The notes under the pieces: generated by a model
Database searches by the model: none
What the model saw: only the letters and a program-made list of their open reading frames with translations
Told to the model about the DNA's origin: nothing
Source: Parvularia atlantis
Lineage: Eukaryota > Opisthokonta > Rotosphaerida
Assembly (NCBI GenBank): GCA_943704415.1
Contig: CALSCO010001785.1
Span: 1 to 17,919, forward strand
Direction: 5' to 3'
Length of the DNA: 17,919 bases
Part shown: piece by piece, positions 1-7,999 of the stretch
How the letters are laid out: each line of letters starts with the position of its first letter
Position numbering within the stretch: position 1 is the stretch's first letter
Position numbers and translations under genes: made by a program

Positions 1-46
<46 letters not shown>
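1..46. repeat. (AG)23 dinucleotide microsatellite
   Basis: Uninterrupted AG repeat at the extreme left edge. On the minus strand it is (CT)n and lies just downstream of the putative splice donor at 51-50 of the glycogen phosphorylase gene, so it is probably inside an intron. It may also mark why the contig stops here. Confidence 0.97.
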
Positions 47-50
<4 letters not shown>

Positions 51-51
51 C

Positions 52-969
52 CACGACGTCGAGGCGCTGGATCTCCCACGGGTTGCCGAACGTGAGCCAG
101 TAGTCAGGGAACTCGATCTGCTCGCCGTTGATGATGCGCTGCTCAAAGATGCCGTACGTGTAGCGCAGGCCGTAGCCGGACGCTGTGCCGGGTGCGTCGC
201 GTCAGTCGTGCGGCCCGCGAGCCCCGTTCCGCACCGGGGAAGTCGAGCGACGCGAGCGAGTCCATGATGCACGCGGCGAGACGGCCTGCCGCCACGAGGT
301 GAGCGCGCGATGGAGGGGCGGAGGGCGCGCGCACCGAGGCCGCCGTTGCCCAGCGCCGCGTCCTGCTCCTGGTTGTACATGTCCTCGAGGCGGAAGCCGA
401 GTTGCATCAGCGCCTCTGCGGGCCCGGGCGTCAATCGTCAGATCCCTCCGCTGTGCGCGCGCACACGCACCGCGGTACAGGTCCTCCAGGTCCAGGTTGA
501 GCACGGCGTTTTGCAGCGTGCGGCCCATGAGGAACTCGAGCGAGAGGTAGTAGACGCGCTTTGGGTCGACGCGGGTGAAGTTGAGCTGGGTGTCGATCCA
601 GCGGCGGATGAGGCGGTCGCGGCAGGTGTACGCCAGGGCCTCGTACGCGCCAAAGTTGTCCAGGTTGAGCGGGGTGCGGGCGAGCGTGGCGTAGATGTGG
701 TGCACGAACGTCTTCTGGACGCTGCTGATTTCTGCAGTTATAGGCGGGCGGCGGCGTGCTCAGCCGGCTCTGGTGCGCGTGCGTGCGCGCGCACGCGCAC
801 CCTCCGTCAGGTCGCGCACGTCCTCGTCCTTGATCAGCGAGCGCCAGAGCGCGCTGTTGCTCTTGGGCACGCTGAGCTCGCTGGTCTTGCCCGGGTTCGA
901 GCCGCGCCGACGCAGCTGGTTGCGCCGCAGGCGCGTGGCCTCCTCGGGCGTCCACTCCACCGCGCTCAT
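52..969 (-). CDS. GPH1: Glycogen phosphorylase, N-terminal part (3' end outside window)
   Basis: Glycogen phosphorylase releases glucose-1-phosphate from glycogen in the cytosol using pyridoxal phosphate. Exons 969-801, 731-471, 415-335, 285-235 and 182-52 join in phase (introns 69, 55, 49 and 52 nt) and give 231 residues. The start ATG at 969 is the first in frame. Family signatures seen in order: [15 protein letters not shown], then [33 protein letters not shown], and [16 protein letters not shown] at the edge. These are the dimer/AMP-region helices and the start of the N-terminal catalytic lobe; the PLP lysine is not in the window. Residues RRRGS near the N-terminus fit a PKA-type RRxS site, in the place where fungal phosphorylases are regulated by phosphorylation; that role is inference. 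All four complete introns and the apparent fifth donor (51-50) start GTGCG. Divergent from the gene at 1303. Confidence 0.95.
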
Positions 970-1102
970 CGTGCGCGGCGGCGGCGGCGGCTCCTGCGGG
1001 AGGTGATCCGCCGTCAGCCGAAAAGTGCCGCGTGGGCCCGCATGGGCGTGCGAACGCGGGCGAACGCGGGCGCGGCTGGTAAGGGGGTCATGCTGACACC
1101 GC

Positions 1103-1118
1103 GTGCGCACGTGCGCAC
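1103..1118. promoter_or_regulatory. 16-bp palindrome with central CACGTG
   Basis: Two copies of GTGCGCAC in tandem make a perfect inverted repeat with a CACGTG core at 1108-1113, a classic bHLH target. Alternating GTGCGC runs are common in this DNA, so the surrounding bases may be background. Confidence 0.45.
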
Positions 1119-1204
1119 AGCCCCGCGCGCAAAACAATAGACGCGGGCGGGCAGCAGAGAGCGGGGTGTGGAGCGAGGGCAGGCGGCGACGGAGCACGCG
1201 CCAC

Positions 1205-1232
1205 GCGCCGTGTGCCGCGCGCCGTGTGCCGC
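1205..1232. repeat. Tandem duplication of a 14-mer
   Basis: The unit gcgccgtgtgccgc occurs twice head to tail (1205-1218 and 1219-1232) in the divergent promoter region. Only two copies; likely a local slippage duplication. Confidence 0.85.
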
Positions 1233-1243
1233 GCGACGCGACA

Positions 1244-1288
1244 ATGCAAAGCAACCCATATCGATTGCGTCGAAGTTCGAGAGCGTGA
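1244..1288 (+). other. Possible upstream ORF of the GNAT-repeat gene
   Basis: An ATG at 1244 opens a 14-codon ORF ending in TGA at 1286-1288, 14 nt before the main ATG at 1303. It lies in the leader only if transcription starts upstream of 1244, which cannot be told from sequence. A uORF this close would be expected to lower main-start use. Confidence 0.35.
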
Positions 1289-1302
1289 CACGTCAAACAT
1301 CG

Positions 1303-2393
1303 ATGGCACAGCCGGGCGCGAGCGGCGAGGCCTGGCTCGTCAAGGACTCGTTCGCGGACTACGACGAGGCGCTGATCACGCAGTTCTACCGTGAGCTCAT
1401 GGTCCCGAGCTTCCCGCAGCCGGAGGGTGCGCGCCGGCCGGCCGGCGGGCGGGCGGGCGGTCCGTGACCGTGCGAGAGTACGCAGAGCTTGAGCCGCTTG
1501 AGAACTTCACCGTGCGCCGCAACGAGTGCGCGGCCGTGGAGGTGGGCGCGGCCGCGGGGCGGCGACGGCGGCCGGGCGTGCGGCTGAGGCGTGCGGGCGC
1601 AGCTGCACGTCGTCATCTACTACAAACCGCTGCCGGACGAGCCCGGGCGCGCACTCATCTTTGGCGGCGTGTACGTTCTGCAATGCTGCGCGCGACGGCA
1701 TGTGTGACGCGCACGGACCCCGGCCGCGCAGCATCTTCGAGTTCTTCATCAGCGTCAACTGCGGCCTGATCACGTACATGCTCGTCAACAAGGAGACGCG
1801 CGGCAAGGGTCCGTCAGCATCGCGCGGTGCGTGCCGTGCTGACCCGTCCGTGCGCGCAGGCCTCGCGCGCAAGCTGCTTAACCAGGCTGTCGAGGAGCTC
1901 GACAACATCGCCCGCGCACAGTGCTCGCTCGCCGGGTGCAACGCCATCTTCCTCGAGACCAACTCGTCGATCAAGGTGCCGAAAGACAAGGTGCGTCGGC
2001 GCGTGCACGTGGCCGCCCCCCTCAGGCCGCGCGCAGGACATCATGGACCCGCGCGTGCGGCACGCCATCTACCACCACATGGGCCTGCGCCTGCTCAACT
2101 TTGCGTACGTGCAGCCGCCGTTGTCGAGCGGGCAGGAGAAGTGCAACACGCTGCTGCTGTGCGTCTACCTCTCGCCCAAGATCCCCTCGTACCAGCAGGC
2201 GGGCGAGACCGTGTACTACATCCCCGTGAGCACCGTGCGGTGCGCGCTTTTGTGCGATCGGGGTGCGCGAGCTCACGCGCACGCCGGGGGCAGCAACTTC
2301 TACTCGGTCCTGTGGAGGACGAGCGTGATGCGCGGCCGGCTGACGGAGAAGCAACTGAGCACGGACGTCGACCTGAAGCGAGCGATGATGCAG
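1303..2393 (+). repeat. GNAT-like unit 1 (residues 1-253)
   Basis: The unit closest to a functional GNAT: IFEFFISVNCGLITYMLV, then ETRGKGLARKLL, matching the acetyl-CoA loop pattern [QR]xxGx[GA]. SLAGCNAIFLET and HAIYHHMGLRLLNFAYVQPP follow, as expected for beta5 and the alpha4/beta6 region of GNATs. It is split by six introns, with a seventh at the junction to unit 2. Confidence 0.75.
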
Positions 2394-5300
2394 GTGGGCC
2401 GCGCGGTGGCCGTGCGGTCGCGCACACAGCTCACGCGCCAACGCGCGAACAGCTCGCGCGCCAGGACAAGATCAGGCTGCTCGATCTGCCGTGGGACCGC
2501 CCGTGGTACCTCGTCGAGCTGAGCGAGAACTTTGACCTGTCGCTGCTGCTACGCTTCTACAACGAGCTCGTCGCCAAGACGACGCGGTCAGAGGGTGCGC
2601 GGGCGCTGCGCGCGTCCGTCGCCGCTGACGCGCTCGGTCGTGTGCGCCAGCGCTCGAGGACGTCAACGTGTGGATCAGCAACTTGCGCGACGAGTCCGCC
2701 TCCAAGCCGGTCGTGTGCCACGTGTTGCTTGCGCTGCGCGACCCCGACGAAGGTGACGCTGAGCGCGTGCGCCGTCCCAATCTGACGCTGCGCGCACACG
2801 TCCAGACGAGTTCTCGAGCCTGCCTGCGGCCAAGCGCACGCGCCTGGAGGACCTGACGCTCCTGGTCGGCGGCGTGACCTTTGAGGTGCGGCCGCCGGGG
2901 CGCGTCGCGTGGGCTTGACGCCGGGCGCAGTACTACGCCGAGAGCAACTGCGGGCTGATCTCGTACTTTGTCGTGCGGAACCACACGGCGGCGCAGGCGG
3001 GCGGCGGTCACGGTGCGCCAGTGCACATGCGCGTGCATGCATCCATGTGTGCTGAGCAGCCCGGCAGGCAGCGTCGTGGCGTCGTTGCTGGAGAGCGTCG
3101 TTGAGACGTTCCACCGCACGGCGAGCCGGTACGGGCACCTGGCCGGGTGCAACGCGATCTACATGGAGGGCAGCATGGTCGAAAAGACCGGTGACATCGC
3201 CAGCACTGCCGACGCACCGCTCGCGGCTCACGGCCGGCGTGGCGCAGACGTTGCCGGCGGCCCGCTCAACATCGGCAACTCGCACACGCTGATGCAGTCG
3301 CTCGGCTTTGCTATGCTCGACCTCGTCTACGCGCAGCCGCCGCTGTCGCCGGCCTCGGCCACGAGCGACCCGCAGCTCAGCCTTACCGTGCTCGCCAAGG
3401 ACAGCAACCTGCCACGCATCCTCCTTCCGTACGGCATCGGCAACGAGGGTGACAAGCTGTACTTTCTGCCGACGGCGCTCGTCGCCGGCTTTGTCAAGGC
3501 ACGTACTCGCCCCCGCACCGCATCGCGCCAGCTGAAACTGCCCCGCGCAGGACTACTGGCGCTACGCCTGCACACAGATCAAAGAGCCCGACTTTAGCAA
3601 GAACATCAAGTACATGCGCATGCGCGACCAGTTCCGCCGACGCGAAAACATCCCGCTGTTCAGGTGTGTGGTACCCCGTGCGCGTGCATGCGCGTGCTCA
3701 GTGTGGCGGCCAGTTCGCTGCCGTGGGAGAGCGCGTGGTCGTTCCTGGACCTGCGCACGGACTACAGCGCCGACATGCTGCACGAGTTCCACCGCGTCCT
3801 GTCCAAGCGCAAGTACCCGACGTTTGGTGCGGCGCGCACGCACGTGTGACGTCCTGCTGACGGCGCGGCGTGCACAGACCTGCGCCCGCTCGAGGACTAC
3901 CAGCGCATGCTCGCGCCAGAGTTTGGCCTCGACGAGGACGCCGCAGCGCTGTTGGACGAGGGCACGCACATCGTCCTCGCAATCTCATACGCCGAGTCGC
4001 AGCCCGGGCCGGCGCTCGCGGGTGGCGCCATTTTCGAGTACTTCCAGGCACGTTCGCGCGCAACGGGCGGGTCGATGCGCACGTGCTCACATGGAGGCCG
4101 CTGCAGGCCAACAACTGCGCGCTGATCACGCACCTGATCGTGCTCCCGTCCAAGCGCAACCGCACGGCGCTCGTCGGGCGGCTGCTGCACGAGGTGCGCG
4201 TGCGTGGGCGCTCGGCGCGCGAGCGCCGACCCCCTGCGCGCAGATCTCCCGCCTGACCGACGTCGAGGCGACGAGCCGCGGCCACCTCGCCGGCTGCAAC
4301 GCCGTTTTCATGCTCGTGCATCCGCGCAGCAGTCCCGGCGACGCAGCCACGCACGCCAATGACAGCGACGTCGCCGCGCACCACCAGACGCTAAGCGACG
4401 CCGGTCTGCGCATGCTGGACCTGGACTTTCTCCTACCACCGTTCCGCTACCGCCGCGTGCGCGTGCGTGCAGGCCAGTGCCACGCGCGCCTCGCAGCTGA
4501 CGGGGCTGCCTGCCGCACAGTCTGCGAGCACGGATCTGTTCGACGGCGCGCCGCTCCTGCCCGTGGTCCCCATGTTGCTCACGGCCGTGATTACGCCGCG
4601 CATCCCGCAGAACGGCATCGACGGTTCGCACTACCTCCCGAACGGGTTCATCTCCAAGTGCGCGCGACCGCTCTGCGACGGCAGCGCTGACCGCGGTCCG
4701 CAGGTTTGTGGCGAAGCTGTGGCGTGATATCATCGCGCGCAACGGGCACGACCTACGCATCATGGACGGCCTGGCGTACCAGCGCATGCTCGCGCAGATC
4801 CGCATCCGGCACAAGGTCCCACTCGTGGGCGTGCCCTGGGACAGTCCGTTCCTCCTGCTCGATATTTCTGAGGACTACAACGAGGACTTGCTGCGCACGT
4901 TCTACCGCGAGCTCGTCTACAACCTCGTGCGCCGGCCGCCGACGTCCACGCCAGCAGAGCCGCAGCCGGCAGACGCCGCGGCCGAAAACGCTGCCTTCCA
5001 CGAGTGGCTCGGGCTGCTGTCGCTGCCGGGCGACGACGACCACGCGGAGGCGTCGGGCGAGACGTCGCGGTCCGAGTTCTTCGCTCTCAAGCCAGGCTCG
5101 ACCGCCAACCTCCCGCCCATGCGCTCGCCGCCGCTTCAGCCGCCGCCGCAGTACTGGGCGTTCCAGCCCAACGAGACGGTTGTGCCGCCGCCGCAGAGCT
5201 CGTCACGGCTGCCGCCCGCGGTCCTGCTGTCGCCGAGCACCCACGCATCCGCGTCGCTGCCCGGGCTGATCTCGCGGCAGCCGTCGCCCTCACCCTCGCT

Positions 5301-7604
5301 GCCCCTGCGCGAGCGTGTGGCGCCGCCCAACTTTGCCGGTCTGCAGTTTGGCACGCCCAAGTCGCAGCCGGCGGTCCAGCTGTCGCCGTGGATCTCGCCC
5401 GGACCGCTGCACATCGCCTGGCCGCCGCCGAGCGCTGCGACGTCCATGGCAGCGTCCTCGGCTGCCGCGGCCGCGATGCACCAGACGCCTGCGAACGCCG
5501 TGCAGCAGCAGCAGCAGCAGTCGCCCTTCTTCCAGTCGGCGGCGACGGCGCGGACGGCGACCGCGATCGAGCTGAGTGCGAGCACGAGCACGACCGCAAG
5601 CAGCAGTGGCGGCAATGCGATTGGCCTCGCGCTGCGCACGCCACCGCCGGCACCGGTCGTGCCCGCGCGCAAGCTGTCGCACGTCGTGCTGGGGCTGCTC
5701 GCGGCCGACGTGACCTTTGACGGCGAGCAGGACGAAAACGCGCCCGCTGAGCCGATGCTTGACTCGGTCACGCCCGTGATCGGTGCCCAGACACCGGCGC
5801 CGCCCGGGAGCGCCACGGTCGCGCCGGCTGCCCTCGCCGCGGCGCCGGTGGTGACCACGGCGACGCTGCCGGCGCAGAAGCGCACGCTCGACACGGCGGC
5901 CAACCGCATCGCCGGCGGCATCGTCTTTGACTACTTCCCGGCGATCAACATCGGCCTGATCAGCCACCTGGCCATCGCCAACGCGTCACACATGCGCCTC
6001 TGCCGCGAGCTGCTCCACCACGCGCTCGAGATCCTCGAGACGAGCGCGCACGAGGCCGGGTACCTGGGCGGGTGCGACGCCATCTTCGCCGAGGCTAAGG
6101 CGTACAACGCGGTCCTGGCCGACCTGCCGGCGACGCTCGAGGGCCCGCGCACGCGCTCCGGCAGCGTCGTCAGCCCCGCCGTGCCCGGCCCGGCGTCGGG
6201 CTCGTCCGAGGCGGTCGACACGCTCACGCCGTCCGACAGCGCCTCGATCACGTCGCTTGTGCACGGCGAGGGCAGGGTGCACGACCTGCTGGCGTCGCAC
6301 GCGCTGCTCTTCCAGCTCGGGTGGTGCCTGATGGACATCGTCTACGAGCCGCCGCCAGGCTCGCTGACCGCGCTTGTGACGGGCCGCACAGGCGCCCCTG
6401 CCGACGACGAGGCAGCGGCGGCGGCCGGCGTGGCGCGGCCCGACGTGCTCCTGCTCGTGCACCAGTCGGACAAGATCCCTGGCATCGTCCACGCCGACCG
6501 CGCGCTGTGGTACTTGCCGTCGTCGACCGTGGCCAACTTCATCCAGACGCACTGGCGCACGGCCTGCGGCAAGCACACGGCCGCGCTCGAGAGCCTCGCG
6601 TTCCGGCGCATGCTCGACCAGGTGCGCGCACGCGCTCGTGGCTCGCTGTTGGCACGACGGCTCACGGCCGCGGCGGCGCACAGGCTCAGCGCCGGCAGGA
6701 GACGCCGCTGATCCCCGAGCTGCCGTGGGAGGCGCCCGTGATCGTGCTCGACCTGAAGATCGACTACAGCGCCGAGCTCGTGGAGCAGTTTCACCGCCGC
6801 TTTGGCCCGTCGCTGTCGGACCCGAACAACGACGCGGACCCGTTCGAGCCGCTGGAGGAGTGGATCGCGACGCTGCGCGACGACGAGCAGCACACGCACC
6901 TGCTGCTCGCGCTCAAGTACTCGCGCAAGAACTCGATGCCGGTCGTCGTGGGTGGGATGCTCGTGACGTACCTGCCGAAGATCAACTGCGGCATCTTTGC
7001 GCGGCTCAACATGACGCCGCGCGGGCACCAGCAGGGCATCGCGACGCTGCTGCTCGAGGAGGGCGAGGCGCTGCTGGATGTGGAGGCGTCCGAGATGGGC
7101 CACATTGCCGGATGCCACGTGATCCTGATCGAGACTTTCCTGCGGCCGCGCGCCCCCCGACCGACCGCAGCCGCGCCCAGTGGCGCGCACGCGGGCTTCG
7201 GCGCGGTGGCAAAGGAAGCCTCGCCGCACGGCAAGCTTGCCGGCGCCGCACACACGGCGACGCCCAAGCGCGAGAGCGAGCGCTGCAGCCAGCTGCTCCT
7301 GCACTCGAACCAGCTGATCCAGTTCCTCGACTTTGAGTATCTGCCGGGCGCCAAGCTGGGCGTGTACCGGACGGACCGCATCCCCAAGCGGCTGGCCGTG
7401 GTGGGCGTGGCGGGCGGCATGGTCGACGAGGTCTACTACCTGCCCGCGCGCATCCTGCGCCGTCTGGTCGAGCACCGGCTCAAGACGGACCGGCCGATCC
7501 TCGGCCTGAGCACTGAGGCCACGCGGCCCGCGCTCGAGCGGCTGCTCGCGGCGCTCACGTCCGTGGACGACATCACGCTCAAGCCGCTCCTGGCGCTGTC
7601 GTGA
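1303..7604 (+). CDS. Giant protein of five tandem GNAT-like acetyltransferase units
   Basis: I do not recognise a named orthologue. Exons: 1303-1426, 1486-1541, 1603-1670, 1732-1808, 1860-1990, 2037-2239, 2294-2393, 2453-2594, 2651-2752, 2806-2885, 2931-3012, 3068-3498, 3551-3663, 3714-3826, 3878-4047, 4107-4193, 4244-4456, 4521-4657, 4704-6621, 6684-7604. All phases close, giving 1,755 residues. The protein is five homologous units (residues ~1-253, 254-569, 570-848, 849-1449, 1450-1755). Each has: a start with P-W (A-W in unit 1) followed by a D-Y/F helix with FY/FH; a GG beta strand followed by NCGL-type residues; a GNAT motif-A region; a GC[NDH] strand; a PP segment; and a YxP strand with a following helix. 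Unit 1 keeps the CoA-loop pattern RGKGLA (R106-A111). That motif plus the strand order suggests the GNAT fold; acetyltransferase activity is inference. No signal peptide or membrane segment. Ambiguities: intron 3664 may end at 3701 or 3713, intron 4457 at 4496 or 4520, and the donor near 3013 could be 3007; all keep frame. Confidence 0.8.
2453..3663 (+). repeat. GNAT-like unit 2 (residues ~254-569)
   Basis: Begins DLPWDRPWYLVELSENF. GGVTFEYYAESNCGLISYF, HLAGCNAIYME and LGFAMLDLVYAQPPLS align with unit 1. The CoA-loop region is Gly-rich (QAGGGHG in my splice model) and does not match the pattern cleanly; its sequence depends on the donor chosen near 3007-3013. A ~35-residue insertion follows the GCNAIY strand. 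Confidence 0.72.
3499..3550 (+). other. GC-AG intron in GNAT-like unit 2
   Basis: The junction AAG|GCACGT ... GCGCAG|GAC is required to join GFVK to DYWRYAC, which aligns without gaps to NFIQTHWRTAC of unit 4. No GT donor gives that alignment in frame. Confidence 0.75.
3714..4827 (+). repeat. GNAT-like unit 3 (residues ~570-848)
   Basis: Begins SLPWESAWSFLDLRTDYS. GGAIFEYFQANNCALITHL, HLAGCNAVFM and LRMLDLDFLLPPF follow. At the CoA-loop position it has KRNRTALVGRLL, with no glycine in the pattern, so cofactor binding is doubtful. The C-terminal part runs through VAKLWRDI and YQRMLAQIRI before unit 4. Confidence 0.7.
4048..4106 (+). other. GC-AG intron in GNAT-like unit 3
   Basis: CAG|GCACGT ... 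CTGCAG|GCC joins IFEYFQ to ANNCAL, matching TFEYYAESNCGL in unit 2. The donor hexamer is identical to that of the intron at 3499. Confidence 0.75.
4828..6621 (+). repeat. GNAT-like unit 4 with long low-complexity insertion (residues ~849-1449)
   Basis: Begins GVPWDSPFLLLDISEDYN; later GGIVFDYFPAINIGLISHL, YLGGCDAIFAE and LGWCLMDIVYEPPPG. The CoA loop is replaced by NASHMRLCREL. About 260 residues rich in Pro, Ser, Ala and Gln (roughly 943-1203, including a short CAG run at 5502-5519) interrupt the unit before the GG strand. The whole unit lies in one intronless stretch, unlike units 1-3. Confidence 0.72.
6684..7601 (+). repeat. GNAT-like unit 5 (residues 1450-1755)
   Basis: Begins ELPWEAPVIVLDLKIDYS. 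GGMLVTYLPKINCGIFARL is followed by TPRGHQQGIATLLL, a near match to the CoA loop with His1564 where Arg or Gln is usual. GHIAGCHVILIET and VYYLPARIL complete the unit. Intronless; ends at the TGA at 7602. Confidence 0.73.
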
Positions 7605-7999
7605 GCGCCCAACCCCCTCAGCATGTGCAAAGAGAGTGTGCAGGCATTTCAGGCTTTGTTCGACAAGGGAAAGGGATAGGGAGGCGCGCGACACCGCCGG
7701 CGGCTTTGTGGGTGAGCAGGCAGGGCGGAGCGGCAGCCGAGCAGCGCCGAAGAAGAAAGAAAGGAATACAGCGGCGTGGGCGAACAACAAGAAGCATGAT
7801 CTGCGGTCGACGCAGAGCAGCAGGCAGCGGATGTGAAGGCGGGTGCAGGTGGTGTTTGGACATGCGCAGGGCGAGCTCAGTACGGCGACGGGACGGCGTT
7901 GCCCGAGACGGCCGCGGAAAACAGGTCAGTGTGCTCGGCGGCGTAGTCTGCGCGTGCGAGCGTGTGTGAGCGTGCAGGACGCGCGCGTGAGAGTGAGGG
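7605..7999. other. Convergent intergenic region, no gene seen
   Basis: 395 bp between the stop codons of the GNAT-repeat gene and the homeobox gene, so it should hold both 3' UTRs. There is no AATAAA. A purine-rich run at 7749-7768 ends in AATACA (7765-7770), a weak poly(A)-signal variant for the plus-strand gene. No conserved coding frame, tRNA or hairpin terminator was recognised. Confidence 0.5.

Larger units (their letters stand above)
970..1302. promoter_or_regulatory. Divergent intergenic region between glycogen phosphorylase and the GNAT-repeat gene
   Basis: 333 bp between two start codons, presumably holding both promoters. It contains a tandem 10-mer (cgaacgcggg, 1051-1070) and a perfect 16-bp palindrome, GTGCGCACGTGCGCAC, at 1103-1118 centred on a CACGTG E-box. 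Further right are a tandem 14-mer at 1205-1232 and the split inverted repeat TGAC-AC-GTCA at 1286-1295. I see no TATA box. The AT-richer 45 bases next to the plus-strand ATG are the likeliest leader of the GNAT-repeat mRNA. Confidence 0.6.

Noticed and set aside
1-46. (AG)n as a telomere or origin signal
   Set aside because: It is a simple dinucleotide repeat without telomeric pattern and falls where an intron of glycogen phosphorylase is expected.
3614-4690. 358-codon plus ORF running through several introns of the GNAT-repeat gene
   Set aside because: It switches between real and shadow frames at splice junctions; only short parts align with the repeat units.
5004-5967. Long ORFs in other frames over the low-complexity part of unit 4
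   Set aside because: Composition is only Ala/Arg/Pro from GC-rich codons, with no motif; the frame at 4704-6621 is continuous with conserved sequence on both sides.
1303-7604. Splitting the GNAT-like region into five separate genes
   Set aside because: No stop codon or new leader lies between units; introns at the unit junctions keep phase, and unit 3 passes into unit 4 within one exon.
6342-7790. 482-codon minus-strand ORF opposite the end of the GNAT-repeat gene
   Set aside because: Arg/Ala/Leu-rich shadow on the strand opposite a frame with repeated, conserved motifs; long antisense ORFs are expected at this GC content.
7605-7999. tRNA, small RNA or small gene in the convergent spacer
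   Set aside because: No cloverleaf, A/B box or conserved reading frame could be found by eye.
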